Assembly: GCF_018260555.1 (NCBI RefSeq)
Contig: NZ_JAGLBB010000010.1
Location: 1 to 58,307 of the forward strand
DNA length: 58,307 bases
Direction of reading: 5' to 3'
DNA from: Deinococcus sp.
GTDB taxonomy: Bacteria > Deinococcota > Deinococci > Deinococcales > Deinococcaceae
Shown: in pieces, positions 20,896-29,855 of the stretch
Layout: each line of letters starts with the position of its first letter
Numbering within the stretch: the stretch's first letter is position 1
Translations under genes and position numbers: made by a program
The notes under the pieces: generated by a model
Told to the model about the DNA's origin: nothing
What the model saw: only the letters and a program-made list of their open reading frames with translations
Database searches by the model: none

Positions 20896-22236
20896 TCAGT
20901 CGCCGCCGACGAACACCGGCGCACCCAGGCCCGTCTCGCTGTCGGAGTAGCCCTGCTCGCTGTGGGCGCTGATGTCGATACCGGCAATTTCCTGACTGAC
21001 CGGGACGCGCAGCGGCATGACCAGTCCCACCAGCTTCAGCAGGATGAAGGTGCCCAGGCCGGTCCACACGATGGCGGCCAGCACGCCGAGCAACTGGATG
21101 AGCATCTGCTCGCCCCAGGGCTTGCCGCTACCGGTGGTGAAGGCCAGCGCGCCGGTCAGAACGGCTCCTACGATGCCAGCCACCCCGTGGCAGGCGAACA
21201 CGTCGAGGGCGTCGTCGGCCTTCATGCGGTTTTTCATCTGCACGACGGCGAAGCTCGCGGCGGCGCCCAGCACGCCCACGATCACCGAGGCGGCGGGGCT
21301 GACAAAAGCGCAGGCGGGCGTGATGGCGACCAGACCCACGACCAGCCCAGTCGCGGCGCCAACGGCGGTGGGTTTGCCGTTCCGCACGCTTTCCAGGGCC
21401 AGCCAGGTCAGCATGGCGGCGGCCGGAGCGATCAGCGTGGTCATGAAGGCCAGCGCGGCCGTCTGGTTGGCGGCCAGGGCGCTGCCGGCGTTAAAGCCCA
21501 TCCAGCCGAACCACAGCAGGCCGGCACCCAGCAGCACGAAGGGAACATTGTGGGGAACGTGCGCGGTTTTGGGGAACCCGATGCGGGCGCCCAGTACCGA
21601 GGCGGCCACCAGGCCACTGACACCGGCGGCAATGTGAATCACGGTGCCGCCCGCAAAGTCCAGCGCGCCCATCTTGAACAGCCAGCCGTCCGCGTTCCAG
21701 ACCCAGTGCGCCAGCGGCGCGTAGATCAGCAGGCTCCACAGGCCGGCGAACAGCACGAAGGCCCCGAAGCGCATGCGCTCGATGACGGCCCCACTGATCA
21801 GGGCGACGGCAATGATGGCGAACATGGCCTGGAAGGCCGCGAAGATGTACGAGGGAATCGTGCCGGTCAGCTGCCCCGCCAGGCCGCTAAAGCCCGCGTT
21901 GGACAGCCCGCTGAAGTAGGCGTTTCCGCCGGGCGCAAAGGCGATCGAGTAGCCGCCGAGCATCCACAGCACGCCGATCAGGCCGATGCACACGACGCTC
22001 ATCATCATGGTGTTCAGAACGCTCTGGGTGCGGCTCAGGCCCCCGTAGAAGAACGCAAGGCCGGGCGTCATCAGCAGGACCATGGCCGAGGCGACGATCA
22101 TCCAGGCGGTGTCGCCGGTATCCAGTTTGGGCGCCTCGGTCTGCGCGAGGGCCGCGCCGCCCAGCGTGACTGCCAGGGGCAGCAGCGCACCCAGGCGGGC
22201 GCGGGGAGTTCGGGTGGGGGTGGTCAGCATGGTCAC
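20896..22236 (-). CDS. amtB: Ammonium transporter
   Basis: 446 aa Amt/MEP/Rh-family channel in the cytoplasmic membrane. A signal-like N-terminal helix is followed by the classical eleven segments; visible hallmarks are DTAWMIVASAMVLLMTPGLA, FFYGGLSRTQSVLNTMMMS, DFAGGTVIHIAAGVSGLVAA (first pore His region) and DALDVFACHGVAGIVGAVLT (second pore His). The soluble tail ISAHSEQGYSDSETGLG is where PII normally docks. It lies directly downstream of the PII gene in the usual glnK-amtB pair, although the spacer of about 100 nt is a low-complexity G-rich tract. Confidence 0.96.
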   Translation of the reverse strand: MTMLTTPTRTPRARLGALLPLAVTLGGAALAQTEAPKLDTGDTAWMIVASAMVLLMTPGLAFFYGGLSRTQSVLNTMMMSVVCIGLIGVLWMLGGYSIAFAPGGNAYFSGLSNAGFSGLAGQLTGTIPSYIFAAFQAMFAIIAVALISGAVIERMRFGAFVLFAGLWSLLIYAPLAHWVWNADGWLFKMGALDFAGGTVIHIAAGVSGLVAASVLGARIGFPKTAHVPHNVPFVLLGAGLLWFGWMGFNAGSALAANQTAALAFMTTLIAPAAAMLTWLALESVRNGKPTAVGAATGLVVGLVAITPACAFVSPAASVIVGVLGAAASFAVVQMKNRMKADDALDVFACHGVAGIVGAVLTGALAFTTGSGKPWGEQMLIQLLGVLAAIVWTGLGTFILLKLVGLVMPLRVPVSQEIAGIDISAHSEQGYSDSETGLGAPVFVGGD

Positions 22237-22338
22237 TCTCCTTGGAGGGGCCTGAAGTCGGGAGATCCGGAAGGGGGGGGGAGGCGGGCCAGGCCGGGTT
22301 GAGTCGGGCCAGACTGGGCCGGGTTAGACCGGGTTGGG

Positions 22339-22710
22339 TCAGCCCGGGGCCAGGCGGGTTTCGGTGACGGGCGTCAGGGCCGCCGCGCCCTCCTCGCCCG
22401 TGCGGATGCGGACCACGCGGTCCAGGGTCTGCACGAAGATCTTGCCGTCGCCGACCTCGCCGGTTCGGGCGCCCTTGCAGATGGCCTCGATGGCGATCTG
22501 CACGAAGGGTTCGCTGACAGCCATGCGGACCTCGACCTTGTCGCGGAACTCGACCATGACGCGCGTGCCCCGGTAATGCTCCACGACTTCCTGCTCGCCG
22601 CCGTGACCGCTGACGCGGGAGAGCGTGATGCCGCTGATCCCAGCCTGGAACAGCGCTTCTTTGACCTGCTGGACCCTCTCGGGCCTGATGACAGCCGTGA
22701 CCAGTTTCAT
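22339..22710 (-). CDS. glnK: PII signal-transduction protein, lacking Tyr51
   Basis: 123 aa trimeric nitrogen/energy sensor that binds ATP, ADP and 2-oxoglutarate and gates AmtB. The start MKLVTAVIRPERVQQVKEAL, the T-loop HYRGTRVMVEFRDKVEVRM and the GEVGDGKIFV ATP-binding loop are typical. In the T-loop Tyr46 is kept, but position 51, the uridylylated Tyr of enterobacterial PII, is Val, and the usual Glu50 is Arg. ATG 22710 was preferred over an upstream in-frame codon because AAGGAG lies just upstream and the family always starts MK. It forms an operon with amtB. Confidence 0.95.
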   Translation of the reverse strand: MKLVTAVIRPERVQQVKEALFQAGISGITLSRVSGHGGEQEVVEHYRGTRVMVEFRDKVEVRMAVSEPFVQIAIEAICKGARTGEVGDGKIFVQTLDRVVRIRTGEEGAAALTPVTETRLAPG

Positions 22711-22763
22711 GGCGTCTCCTTCTTTCAGCTCAATTTGCAGTAATTGCATCCCTGCATAGCCCG

Positions 22764-22792
22764 AGCTTAGAGACACATGTGCAGAATGTCAA
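22764..22792 (-). promoter_or_regulatory. Promoter of glnK-amtB
   Basis: TTGACA (22787-22792 on plus) is followed after exactly 17 bp by TAAGCT (22764-22769), about 55 nt upstream of the PII start. The -35 is perfect, the -10 weak; a sigma-54 GG-N10-GC element is not seen. Confidence 0.6.
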
Positions 22793-22866
22793 AATCCCTT
22801 TGACAATTTGGCTAGATTCGCCCGGACGGATTGCAGCATACTTTCTCAAATCGGCTTTCTGCCGGG

Positions 22867-22969
22867 GCATACGGATTCCGCTCCATACCGCGCAGGGGCA
22901 TAGGTTGGTTCTACGCGCATCCGCTCGGATTGATTTGGAACTGCAGCGAATCAATCGGAATCCGTATTA
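22867..22969 (+). repeat. Shortened TRATACGG repeat (copy 5, 103 bp)
   Basis: ATACGGATTCCGCTCCATACCG at the left, CGCATCCGCTCGGATTGATT in the middle and AATCAATCGGAATCCGTATTA at the right; the GGCGCCGCCTGCGG core is deleted. The right end on the minus strand, TAATACGGATTCCG, is the TAA stop of the DUF4126-type gene. Confidence 0.85.
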
Positions 22970-23524
22970 CCCCAACCGGTGGGGTCTCAGCCGCGTCCAG
23001 AAGCGCACGGCCAGCACGGCCACCACGGCCAGCAGCACGGCTCCCAGCACCGGCACGAACACAGCCAGCACACTGAGCAGGACACTCGCGCCGTCCTCAA
23101 TACTGCTGACGACCGGGTTCCCCAGGCCACCGGTCGTGGCGGTTGCCACCGGGCGCACCGCCGTGCGTGTGGCATGCACGCCGCCCGCCACGAGCAGGCC
23201 CAGCGCCATGCTCAGGGCCGGGGGCACGTCGGCCACGCCGGACTGCGAGGCGAACAGCACCGCGCCGGCCGCCGTGTTCACCACGCCGCCCAGCAGGTGC
23301 AGCGCGTGATCCACACCCGGAATCTTGTCGCCCACGAAATCCAGCAGGCCCAGCACGCCTACGCCCACGAGCACCCAGGTATTGCCCAGCAGGTCAAAGG
23401 GTTCGTTCAGGCCCAGCACCCCGAAACGGGACAGCAGGCCCACCAGCAGCAGCGGCACGAAGGCGTTCAGGCCCGCCGCGCCCGACAGGCCCAGCGAGGA
23501 CAGCAGACCGGAGAACAGTTCCAT
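22967..23524 (-). CDS. DUF4126-type membrane protein
   Basis: 185 aa with about five membrane helices. Features typical of this uncharacterised family are the glycine-rich start (LGLSGAAGLNAFVPLLLVGL), VGVLGLLDFVGDKIPGVDHA, and ATATTGGLGNPVVSSIEDG. The function is unknown. ATG 23524 follows a minus-strand TACTGT box (23532-23537) by 7 nt, a leaderless arrangement. The stop codon is created by the end of repeat copy 5 (TAATACGG), so the final residues may have been altered by the repeat. Confidence 0.8.
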   Translation of the reverse strand: MELFSGLLSSLGLSGAAGLNAFVPLLLVGLLSRFGVLGLNEPFDLLGNTWVLVGVGVLGLLDFVGDKIPGVDHALHLLGGVVNTAAGAVLFASQSGVADVPPALSMALGLLVAGGVHATRTAVRPVATATTGGLGNPVVSSIEDGASVLLSVLAVFVPVLGAVLLAVVAVLAVRFWTRLRPHRLG

Positions 23525-23761
23525 ACGCCCTACAGTACGCGCCGCTGTGAGGCACCGTTCCAACCCTCCCCCGGCCGGGGACTCCACCGGAGGCCGCGAA
23601 GACCAGACGGAGAACGTTCGAGCAGCCGGGCAGGAGAAAGGCCAGGGGAGGCGGGCCGACCGCTTACCTGCGCTGACACCAGCCCGCCCACCCCGGCGCG
23701 CAGGTCTGTCTCGTTCACGGCCTCCACCACGCTATGGATGGAACGGGCGCGGCGGCCTTCC
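23525..23761. other. 237-bp gap between DUF4126 and pth genes
   Basis: Holds the DUF4126 leaderless promoter at its left end. The minus strand has an open stretch starting GTGAACGAGACAGACCTG behind a TAGCGT box, which would encode NETDLRAGVGGLVSAQVSG, but it then turns Arg/Ser/Pro-rich and shows no family features. It could be a small unrecognised gene or a decayed one; I do not call it. Confidence 0.3.
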
Positions 23762-24439
23762 CTACCCTTCTTCCGGGCTCTCTGCGGGGCTGCCCGCATG
23801 TCCCGCCGGTTGATCGGATGCAGGGTGCGCGGATGCAGGGGGCGGGGGTGGGGGCGGCGGGCGTAGGTCGGTGCCGTTGAACTGCCCCTGCGCCTCCGCC
23901 AGCCCGGACGCCGCCCAGACCCCGACAGCGTTCGCGCCCAGCCGCACCAGTTCACTCAGGTCGTTCTTCTCCTCGTCCCGCCAGCGGCTCAGCACCCAGT
24001 CCGGCACCGCCCAGCCCACCGGGGGACGCGAGATGCCGATCTTCAGGCGCGCGAACGCTTCGTGCCCCAGCAGCCGGATGATGTCCCGCAGGCCGTTCTG
24101 ACCGCCGTGACGCCCGCCCATGCGGAGCTTCAGCAACCCGAATGGACTGTCCAGGTCGTCCTGCACGACCAGCAGGTCCGCGCCGTCCAGCTTGTAGAAC
24201 GACATCAGCGGCGCGACGGCCTTGCCCGAGGCGTTCATGAACGTCAGCGGTTTGATCAGCAGCACCTTCTCGCCCGCCCCCGGCCCCAGGCGCACCTCGG
24301 CCACCTCGGCGTCCTTGCCTTCTTTACGCCACGTGACCCCGGCGCGGCGCGCGACCTCCTCGACGACCAGCCAGCCCACGTTGTGCCGCGTCTGCGCGTA
24401 CCCGACGCCCGGATTACCCAGGCCCACCACCAGTTTCAC
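23762..24439 (-). CDS. pth: Peptidyl-tRNA hydrolase
   Basis: Releases tRNA from peptidyl-tRNA lost by ribosomes. 225 aa: the conserved start KLVVGLGNPGVGYAQTRHNV contains the Asn and catalytic His, followed by LLIKPLTFMNASG, VVQDDLDSPFGLLKLRMGG and the HGGQNGLRDI substrate loop. The enzyme core ends near residue 190; the rest is a run of eight prolines and a Ser/Pro/Ala tail, unusual for Pth and probably disordered. Start GTG 24439 is 10 nt after the upstream gene's stop, with GAGG for a ribosome site; the two are probably co-transcribed. Confidence 0.95.
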   Translation of the reverse strand: MKLVVGLGNPGVGYAQTRHNVGWLVVEEVARRAGVTWRKEGKDAEVAEVRLGPGAGEKVLLIKPLTFMNASGKAVAPLMSFYKLDGADLLVVQDDLDSPFGLLKLRMGGRHGGQNGLRDIIRLLGHEAFARLKIGISRPPVGWAVPDWVLSRWRDEEKNDLSELVRLGANAVGVWAASGLAEAQGQFNGTDLRPPPPPPPPASAHPASDQPAGHAGSPAESPEEG

Positions 24440-24449
24440 GGGCCGGTCC

Positions 24450-24854
24450 TCAGGCTTCCAGGCTGTGCAGGATCTCGCGCCACTTCGCCTCGGTCTCGCG
24501 GACACGCAGGTCCGTGCGGGCGCGGGCGTACCCGGCCCGGAACTCCGCGAAGCGCGTGTCGGTCTCGGCGAACAGCAGCCCCAGCGCCTGACGGATGTCG
24601 GTCACGTTCCGTTCCGTCAGGGTCGTGTCCTTGGCGTCCAGCACCTCGTCAAGCGTGGCCATCAGGCCCGACAGGGGCCGCAGCCACTGGAACTGCGGGT
24701 GGTTCATCACCAGCGAGTACAGCTCGAACGGCCCCCCTACCGGGCCGTTCAGGAACTCGTAATCACGTTTCGTGAAGTCCAGCAGCGCGGCGTGAAAATG
24801 CCGCAGGGCCGGAACCAGGGCCGCGAGTTTCGCGCGGACAGCAGCGTCAGTCAT
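24450..24854 (-). CDS. Conserved-looking helical protein of unknown function
   Basis: 134 aa, soluble and nearly all helical. Segments include LKHF-like ALRHFHAALLDFTKRDYEFL, a GGPFELYSLVMNHPQFQWLR stretch and a charged C-terminal helix (RVRETEAKWREILHSLEA). I do not recognise the family; the HPQFQWLRPLSGLMATLDE block looks like a conserved core. ATG 24854 follows TACCCT (24861-24866) by 6 nt, so it appears leaderless. It lies immediately upstream of pth, which has no box of its own, and so is probably the first gene of a two-gene unit. Confidence 0.7.
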   Translation of the reverse strand: MTDAAVRAKLAALVPALRHFHAALLDFTKRDYEFLNGPVGGPFELYSLVMNHPQFQWLRPLSGLMATLDEVLDAKDTTLTERNVTDIRQALGLLFAETDTRFAEFRAGYARARTDLRVRETEAKWREILHSLEA

Positions 24855-24881
24855 GCAGTCAGGGTAGCAGGGGCGCCCGGA

Positions 24882-25694
<813 letters not shown>

Positions 25695-25783
25695 CCGCCG
25701 AGTGTAGAACCCGGCACCGGTCTGCCGGTTAAGCAGCCGTACCGGTGCCGGTGCGGGGCGGCGCGCCGTAGAATGCCGCGCGT

Positions 25784-26368
25784 ATGCCCGCCCTGATCCT
25801 GCTGTCCTCCTACCTGCTGGGTTCGCTGGTGTCGGGCGTGCTGTACTCCCGCGCTCGCGGCGCGGACATCCGCGGGCGTGACCTGCCCGGCGGGAGCGGC
25901 ACGTACCGGCAGTACGGCGCGGCGGCGGCGGCGCTGGTGACGGGCGGTGACATCCTGAAGGGCGTGCTGGCGGCCCTGATCGCGCAGCACTGGGCTCCGG
26001 ACCCCGGCGGGGCTGCGGACCTGGGCTGGCTGGCCGTGCTGGGCGTGGTGCTGGGCCACTGCTACCCGGTGTTCTTCCAGTTCCGGGGTGGGGCGGGCAT
26101 CGCGCCGCTGCTGGGGGCGCTGGCGGTCCTGGCGCCGCTGACGCTGCTGGCCATGCTGGGTACGGCCGCGCTGGTCATTCCGGCGTACCGGGCGTGGGGG
26201 CAGCGGCGCGTGGGCCTGAACGCCGTGCCGTTCGCGGCAGCGGTGGCCGTACCGGTGGGACTGCTGGTGGCCGCGCGCTACGGGGGAGTGCCGGAACTGC
26301 TCGCAGGCGGGGCGGCCATGGCGGCGCGCAGCGTTCACCTGCTGCTGCGCCCGGCGGGGTCCGCGTGA
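25784..26368 (+). CDS. Divergent PlsY-like acyl-phosphate:glycerol-3-phosphate acyltransferase
   Basis: 194 aa membrane protein with five or six helices and the PlsY layout. Motif 3 is recognisable as GHCYPVFFQFRGGAGIAP, but the Lys of GGKG is Ala; motif 2, normally GSGNxGATN, is reduced to GGSGTYRQYG. These changes suggest altered specificity or loss of classical activity. Deinococcus genomes are known to carry several PlsY paralogues, so this is probably an extra one. TAGAAT (25769-25774) is 9 nt ahead of ATG 25784. The stop overlaps the next gene's GTG (GTGA), so the two are coupled. Confidence 0.75.
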   Translation: MPALILLSSYLLGSLVSGVLYSRARGADIRGRDLPGGSGTYRQYGAAAAALVTGGDILKGVLAALIAQHWAPDPGGAADLGWLAVLGVVLGHCYPVFFQFRGGAGIAPLLGALAVLAPLTLLAMLGTAALVIPAYRAWGQRRVGLNAVPFAAAVAVPVGLLVAARYGGVPELLAGGAAMAARSVHLLLRPAGSA

Positions 26369-26418
26369 CCGTGCGGAGCGGCAGGGTCCGCGTGACCGTG
26401 CGGAGCGGCGGGGTGCGG
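26365..26418 (+). repeat. 27-bp tandem duplication at a gene start
   Basis: GTGACCGTGCGGAGCGGC occurs at 26365 and again at 26392 with matching flanks, giving two adjacent 27-bp units that differ at three positions. Each unit begins with an in-frame GTG that could be the start codon of the 725-aa membrane protein. Confidence 0.85.
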
Positions 26419-28542
26419 CGCGGCCTGCGGAGCGCGCTGCTGGCGGGCCTGCTGGCCGCCGGGCTGACCGGGACGGCGCAGGCAACGGCCGTGCTGGAGG
26501 ACCGCACGCTGCGCTCCGAGAACGGCGCGCAGCTGCTGTGGTCCCGCTCGTACCCGGACGCGCTGGGCGGCCTGTCCGGGCCGCTGGAAGTCGGGGAGAC
26601 CGTGTACCTGGGCGTGGGGCCGGTGGTGTTCGCGTACAGCAGCGCCACGGGCGCGCCGCTGGGCCGCGCGGACCTGCCGGGACTGGTCACCTCGCTGGAC
26701 GCCTCGGGGGGGGTGGTGCGCGTGACGACCCAACTGAGCGGCGTGAACGAACGCTTCACGCTGTCCGGCGAGACCGGCACCCTGAGTGTGCTCGAGCGCG
26801 TGGTGTTCCCGCCCGACGCGACCGTGACCGGCTGGCTGGCGCGCGCCGCCGACAGCGTTCCCCCGGCCGACGTGCAGGCGGCGGCCGCGCAGGACCCGCT
26901 CAATCCGTTCCTGGCGTTGCGGCAGGCGCAGGCCAGTCCGGGTGACCCCTACGCGGCCCTGAGTGCCGTGCGGCGCGCGCTGAATGTCAGCGTGCCGTTC
27001 CCGGCGTGGGTGCAACTGGCGGCCCGGCTGGACGGCGCGGGTTTCCCGTCGGCAGCGGACCTGGCACTGGACCGGGCGCGGCGGGACGCAGCGGCGCGCG
27101 GCGTGGACCCGGACATCCCGATCTCCCGGTCGGCACTCGGCGCGTTCGGGAATCCCAGTGGGTACGTGGGCACGCTGCTGGAACAGAACCGGCTGGCCCG
27201 CGCGGTCACCTGGATGTCCTACCTGCGCGAGCTGCACCCCCGCTTTCAGGGCGGCCCGGCGCTGTACGCCCGCTACGCGCAGATTCTGGATCAGCAGGGC
27301 CGCGAGGGTGAGGCCGAGGAGTGGCGGCAGTTCACGCGGTCCCTGCGCAGCGGCACGCTGTACAACCTGGGTCCCGAGGGCCTGAACAGCGTGCGCGGCG
27401 CGGCGCGCCTGACCGCGGCGGCGCTGCTCCTGACGCTCCTGGCAGCCCTGCTTACCGTGGCGGCCCGATCGTGGCCCGCCCAGCGGGAGGATACCCGCGC
27501 GCTGGGCGGCCGCTACCGCTCGTGGGTGCGCCACCCGCTGTCGCGGGCGCGGCGGGTGTTCGTGGCGTACGCGTCGCCCGGCGAGCGGCTGCTGCTGACC
27601 CTGCTGGGCGCGGCGCTGGTGGGCGCCGTGGGCGGCGTGCAGTGGGCCAATCAGGTCAGCGTGCAGCTCCAGTCCCCGGCGCTGTCCAGCGGCACGTACG
27701 GGGGCGGCTGGTGGAACGCGCAACTGGCGAACCTGACGCTGCGCCCCGGCCCGGACGCCGCGCTGCTGAGCGGGCTGGCCGCGCAGCTGGACGGCGACAA
27801 CAGCCTGGCGCGCACGCTGTACACGCGGGCGCTGCCGGACGCCTGCGCCCGCAATAACCTGGGCGTGATCGCGCAGGTGCGCAGCGACGAACCGCAGGCG
27901 CGCAACCTGTACCGCGCGGCGCTGTCGGACAACCCGGACCTGAGTGCCGCGGCGTTCAACCTGGGCCTGAATCCGGGGTTGGCGTCCCTGGAGTTTCAGC
28001 GGACCAACCGTCCGGGCGAGCCGCGCCTGTGCTACCCGGACCAGCGCAGCGTGACGCGGGCCGTGACGGGCGACCTGAGCGTCACGCTGCGCGCGGCCCT
28101 GAGTGACCCGGCGGGCCTGCTGCGCAACCCGGCGGTGGGCACGGGGGTGTCGGTAGCGCTGCTGGCGTCGGCGGCCCTGACGGCGCTGCTGGCGCTGGCG
28201 CTGCTGCTGCCGCGCCCGGTCACGCCGCTGCGCCGCTCGCGCCCGCCCGGCTTCCGGCTGCTGGCCCTGGCGCTTCCCGGTGCGGGCGTGATGGACAGCC
28301 CCTGGGGCGGGGTGCTGCTGCTGGCGTGGGGCGGCGTGATCGCGGCGCTGGCCCACGTGACGGGGCTGGTGTTCTTCCCGAACCTGCCGCTCCTGGAGCA
28401 GGCGGGCTCGCAGACGGCGCTGCTGAGCGCCCTGATCCTGACGTACGTGCTGAATACCGTGACCTTCGTGACGGCCGAGGTGCGGCACGCGCGGCTGCTG
28501 CGGCGCGACAACCCGGACGCCGAGCCGCGCCCCACTCCCTGA
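26365..28542 (+). CDS. Large multidomain membrane protein of unknown function
   Basis: 725 aa. A signal/anchor (SALLAGLLAAGLTGTAQATA) is followed by a beta-rich domain that resembles one or two PQQ-like propeller blades (VGETVYLGVGPVVFAYSSATG), a helical repeat region with TPR-like units, then at least five membrane helices split by a second repeat segment (ARNNLGVIAQVRSDEPQARN). I do not recognise the family. It is coupled to the PlsY-like gene by GTGA at 26365. A 27-bp direct duplication (26365-26391 and 26392-26418) doubles the start region (VTVRSGRVR/VTVRSGGVR), so initiation could occur at either GTG. No soluble enzymatic motif was seen. Confidence 0.7.
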   Translation: MTVRSGRVRVTVRSGGVRRGLRSALLAGLLAAGLTGTAQATAVLEDRTLRSENGAQLLWSRSYPDALGGLSGPLEVGETVYLGVGPVVFAYSSATGAPLGRADLPGLVTSLDASGGVVRVTTQLSGVNERFTLSGETGTLSVLERVVFPPDATVTGWLARAADSVPPADVQAAAAQDPLNPFLALRQAQASPGDPYAALSAVRRALNVSVPFPAWVQLAARLDGAGFPSAADLALDRARRDAAARGVDPDIPISRSALGAFGNPSGYVGTLLEQNRLARAVTWMSYLRELHPRFQGGPALYARYAQILDQQGREGEAEEWRQFTRSLRSGTLYNLGPEGLNSVRGAARLTAAALLLTLLAALLTVAARSWPAQREDTRALGGRYRSWVRHPLSRARRVFVAYASPGERLLLTLLGAALVGAVGGVQWANQVSVQLQSPALSSGTYGGGWWNAQLANLTLRPGPDAALLSGLAAQLDGDNSLARTLYTRALPDACARNNLGVIAQVRSDEPQARNLYRAALSDNPDLSAAAFNLGLNPGLASLEFQRTNRPGEPRLCYPDQRSVTRAVTGDLSVTLRAALSDPAGLLRNPAVGTGVSVALLASAALTALLALALLLPRPVTPLRRSRPPGFRLLALALPGAGVMDSPWGGVLLLAWGGVIAALAHVTGLVFFPNLPLLEQAGSQTALLSALILTYVLNTVTFVTAEVRHARLLRRDNPDAEPRPTP

Positions 28543-28615
28543 AGCTTCATTCCGGGCGTGGTCGCCGGGTGCGGGCGTACAGCGCGCCCGGCGGCGGCCC
28601 TGCTAGGGTGCGCGC

Positions 28616-29182
28616 ATGAAGCTGGTGGTCGGTGTTTCCGGTGGAAGCGGCATTCCGTACGCGCACGCGGTGCTGCGCGCCCTGCATGACCTGAACGTGG
28701 ACTCGCACCTGATCGTGTCCAGCGGTGCCAAGCGGGTCATGACGGCCGAGGGCAGCGGGCCGCAACTGCCGGACCTGACGGCGCTGGCCCGGCACGTGCA
28801 TGACGACCGGGATCTCGCGGCGGGCGTGGCGAGCGGGTCGTTCCGCACGGACGGCATGCTGATCGTGCCGTGCAGCGCGGGCACGCTGGCGAAAGTCGCG
28901 CACGGCTTCGCGGACAACCTGCTCGCGCGCGCGGCGCACGTGACCCTCAAGGAGCGCCGCCCGCTGGTGCTGGTGCTGCGCGAGGACCCGCTGCCGCGCC
29001 CGGCGCTGCTGAACATGCTGGCCGCGCACGACGCGGGCGCGACCGTCATGACGGCCAGCGCGGGCTTCTACCACGCGCCGCGCAGCGTGGAGGAACTGCT
29101 GCACTTCGTGACGGCGCGGGTCCTCGATCAGTTCGGGCTGGACGTGCCGGGCTTCCGGCGCTGGCGTGAGGACGGGGCATGA
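28616..29182 (+). CDS. ubiX: Flavin prenyltransferase UbiX
   Basis: 188 aa; attaches a dimethylallyl group to FMN to make prenyl-FMN, the cofactor of UbiD-type decarboxylases. Typical features are KLVVGVSGGSGIPYAHAVLR (FMN phosphate loop), the IVPCSAGTLAKVAHGFADNL block and the ERRPLVLVLREDPL helix. ATG 28616 follows TAGGGT (28604-28609) by 6 nt. It is first in a ubiX-ispD-ispE unit with 10-nt and overlapping junctions, linking the enzyme that consumes a dimethylallyl unit to the pathway that supplies it. No ubiD is in the window. Confidence 0.93.
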   Translation: MKLVVGVSGGSGIPYAHAVLRALHDLNVDSHLIVSSGAKRVMTAEGSGPQLPDLTALARHVHDDRDLAAGVASGSFRTDGMLIVPCSAGTLAKVAHGFADNLLARAAHVTLKERRPLVLVLREDPLPRPALLNMLAAHDAGATVMTASAGFYHAPRSVEELLHFVTARVLDQFGLDVPGFRRWREDGA

Positions 29183-29192
29183 GGGGGGGTAC

Positions 29193-29855
29193 GTGAGGGT
29201 CGCGGCGCTGATCCCGGCCGCCGGGTCCGGCACGCGCCTGGGCCTGGGCCCCAAGGCGTTCGTGCCGGTCGAGGGGCGCACGCTGCTGGGCCGCTCGGCC
29301 GCTGCGCTCGCGCCGCACGTGCACGAGGTCCTGATTGCCCTGCCAGCCGGTTTACACCTGCCGGGCGACGTGCCGGGCCGCGCCGTGGTGGGCGGCGACA
29401 CGCGGCAGGCGAGCGTGCTGGCACTGCTGCGCGCCACGGACGCCGACGTGGTCGTGATTCACGACGCCGCGCGGCCCTTCCTGCCCGCGCGCGTGATCCG
29501 CGACCTGCTGGCCGCCGTGCAGGAGGTCGGGGCGGCCACCGCCGCGCTCCCCGTGGCCGACACGCTGGTACGGTCCAGCGAGGCGGGCGGCTGGGGCGCC
29601 CTGACCCCCCGCGAGGGCCTGTGGGCCGTACAGACCCCGCAGGCCTTCCGGCGCGCGGCCCTGATCGCCGCGCACGAGGCCGCGCTGGCCGACGCTCACG
29701 CCGCCACCGACGACGCGGGGCTGATCGCCCGCGCCGGGCAGCCCGTGGCCCTGGTGCCCGGCGACGCCCGCCTGCTGAAAGTCACCACGCCCGGCGACCT
29801 GCTGATCGCGCAGGCCCTGGCGCGGGTGTGGGACGGCGCGGGTATGGAATGCTGA
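29193..29855 (+). CDS. ispD: 2-C-methyl-D-erythritol 4-phosphate cytidylyltransferase
   Basis: 220 aa; converts MEP and CTP to CDP-methylerythritol in the non-mevalonate isoprenoid pathway. Signature residues: RVAALIPAAGSGTRLGLGPK with the CTP-binding Arg and Lys, VVIHDAARPFLPARVI, and VQTPQAFRRAALIAAHEAA. GTG 29193 was chosen for the strong GAGGGGGG directly upstream, 10 nt after ubiX stops; an in-frame ATG at 29166 would overlap ubiX by 17 nt and add a non-homologous leader. It overlaps the next gene. Confidence 0.95.
   Translation: MRVAALIPAAGSGTRLGLGPKAFVPVEGRTLLGRSAAALAPHVHEVLIALPAGLHLPGDVPGRAVVGGDTRQASVLALLRATDADVVVIHDAARPFLPARVIRDLLAAVQEVGAATAALPVADTLVRSSEAGGWGALTPREGLWAVQTPQAFRRAALIAAHEAALADAHAATDDAGLIARAGQPVALVPGDARLLKVTTPGDLLIAQALARVWDGAGMEC

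Noticed and set aside
23530..23955. Minus-strand frame running from inside pth through the intergenic gap
   Set aside because: It overlaps the pth coding end in another frame and becomes Ser/Arg/Pro-rich; only a short stretch (NETDLRAGVGGL) looks protein-like.
26335..28488. Very long minus-strand open frame opposite the 725-aa membrane protein
   Set aside because: It is Arg/Gln/His-rich with no domain and mirrors the G/C third-position bias of the plus-strand gene. The same applies to long frames opposite ftsH (4715-6610) and the OpuC permease (53200-55377).
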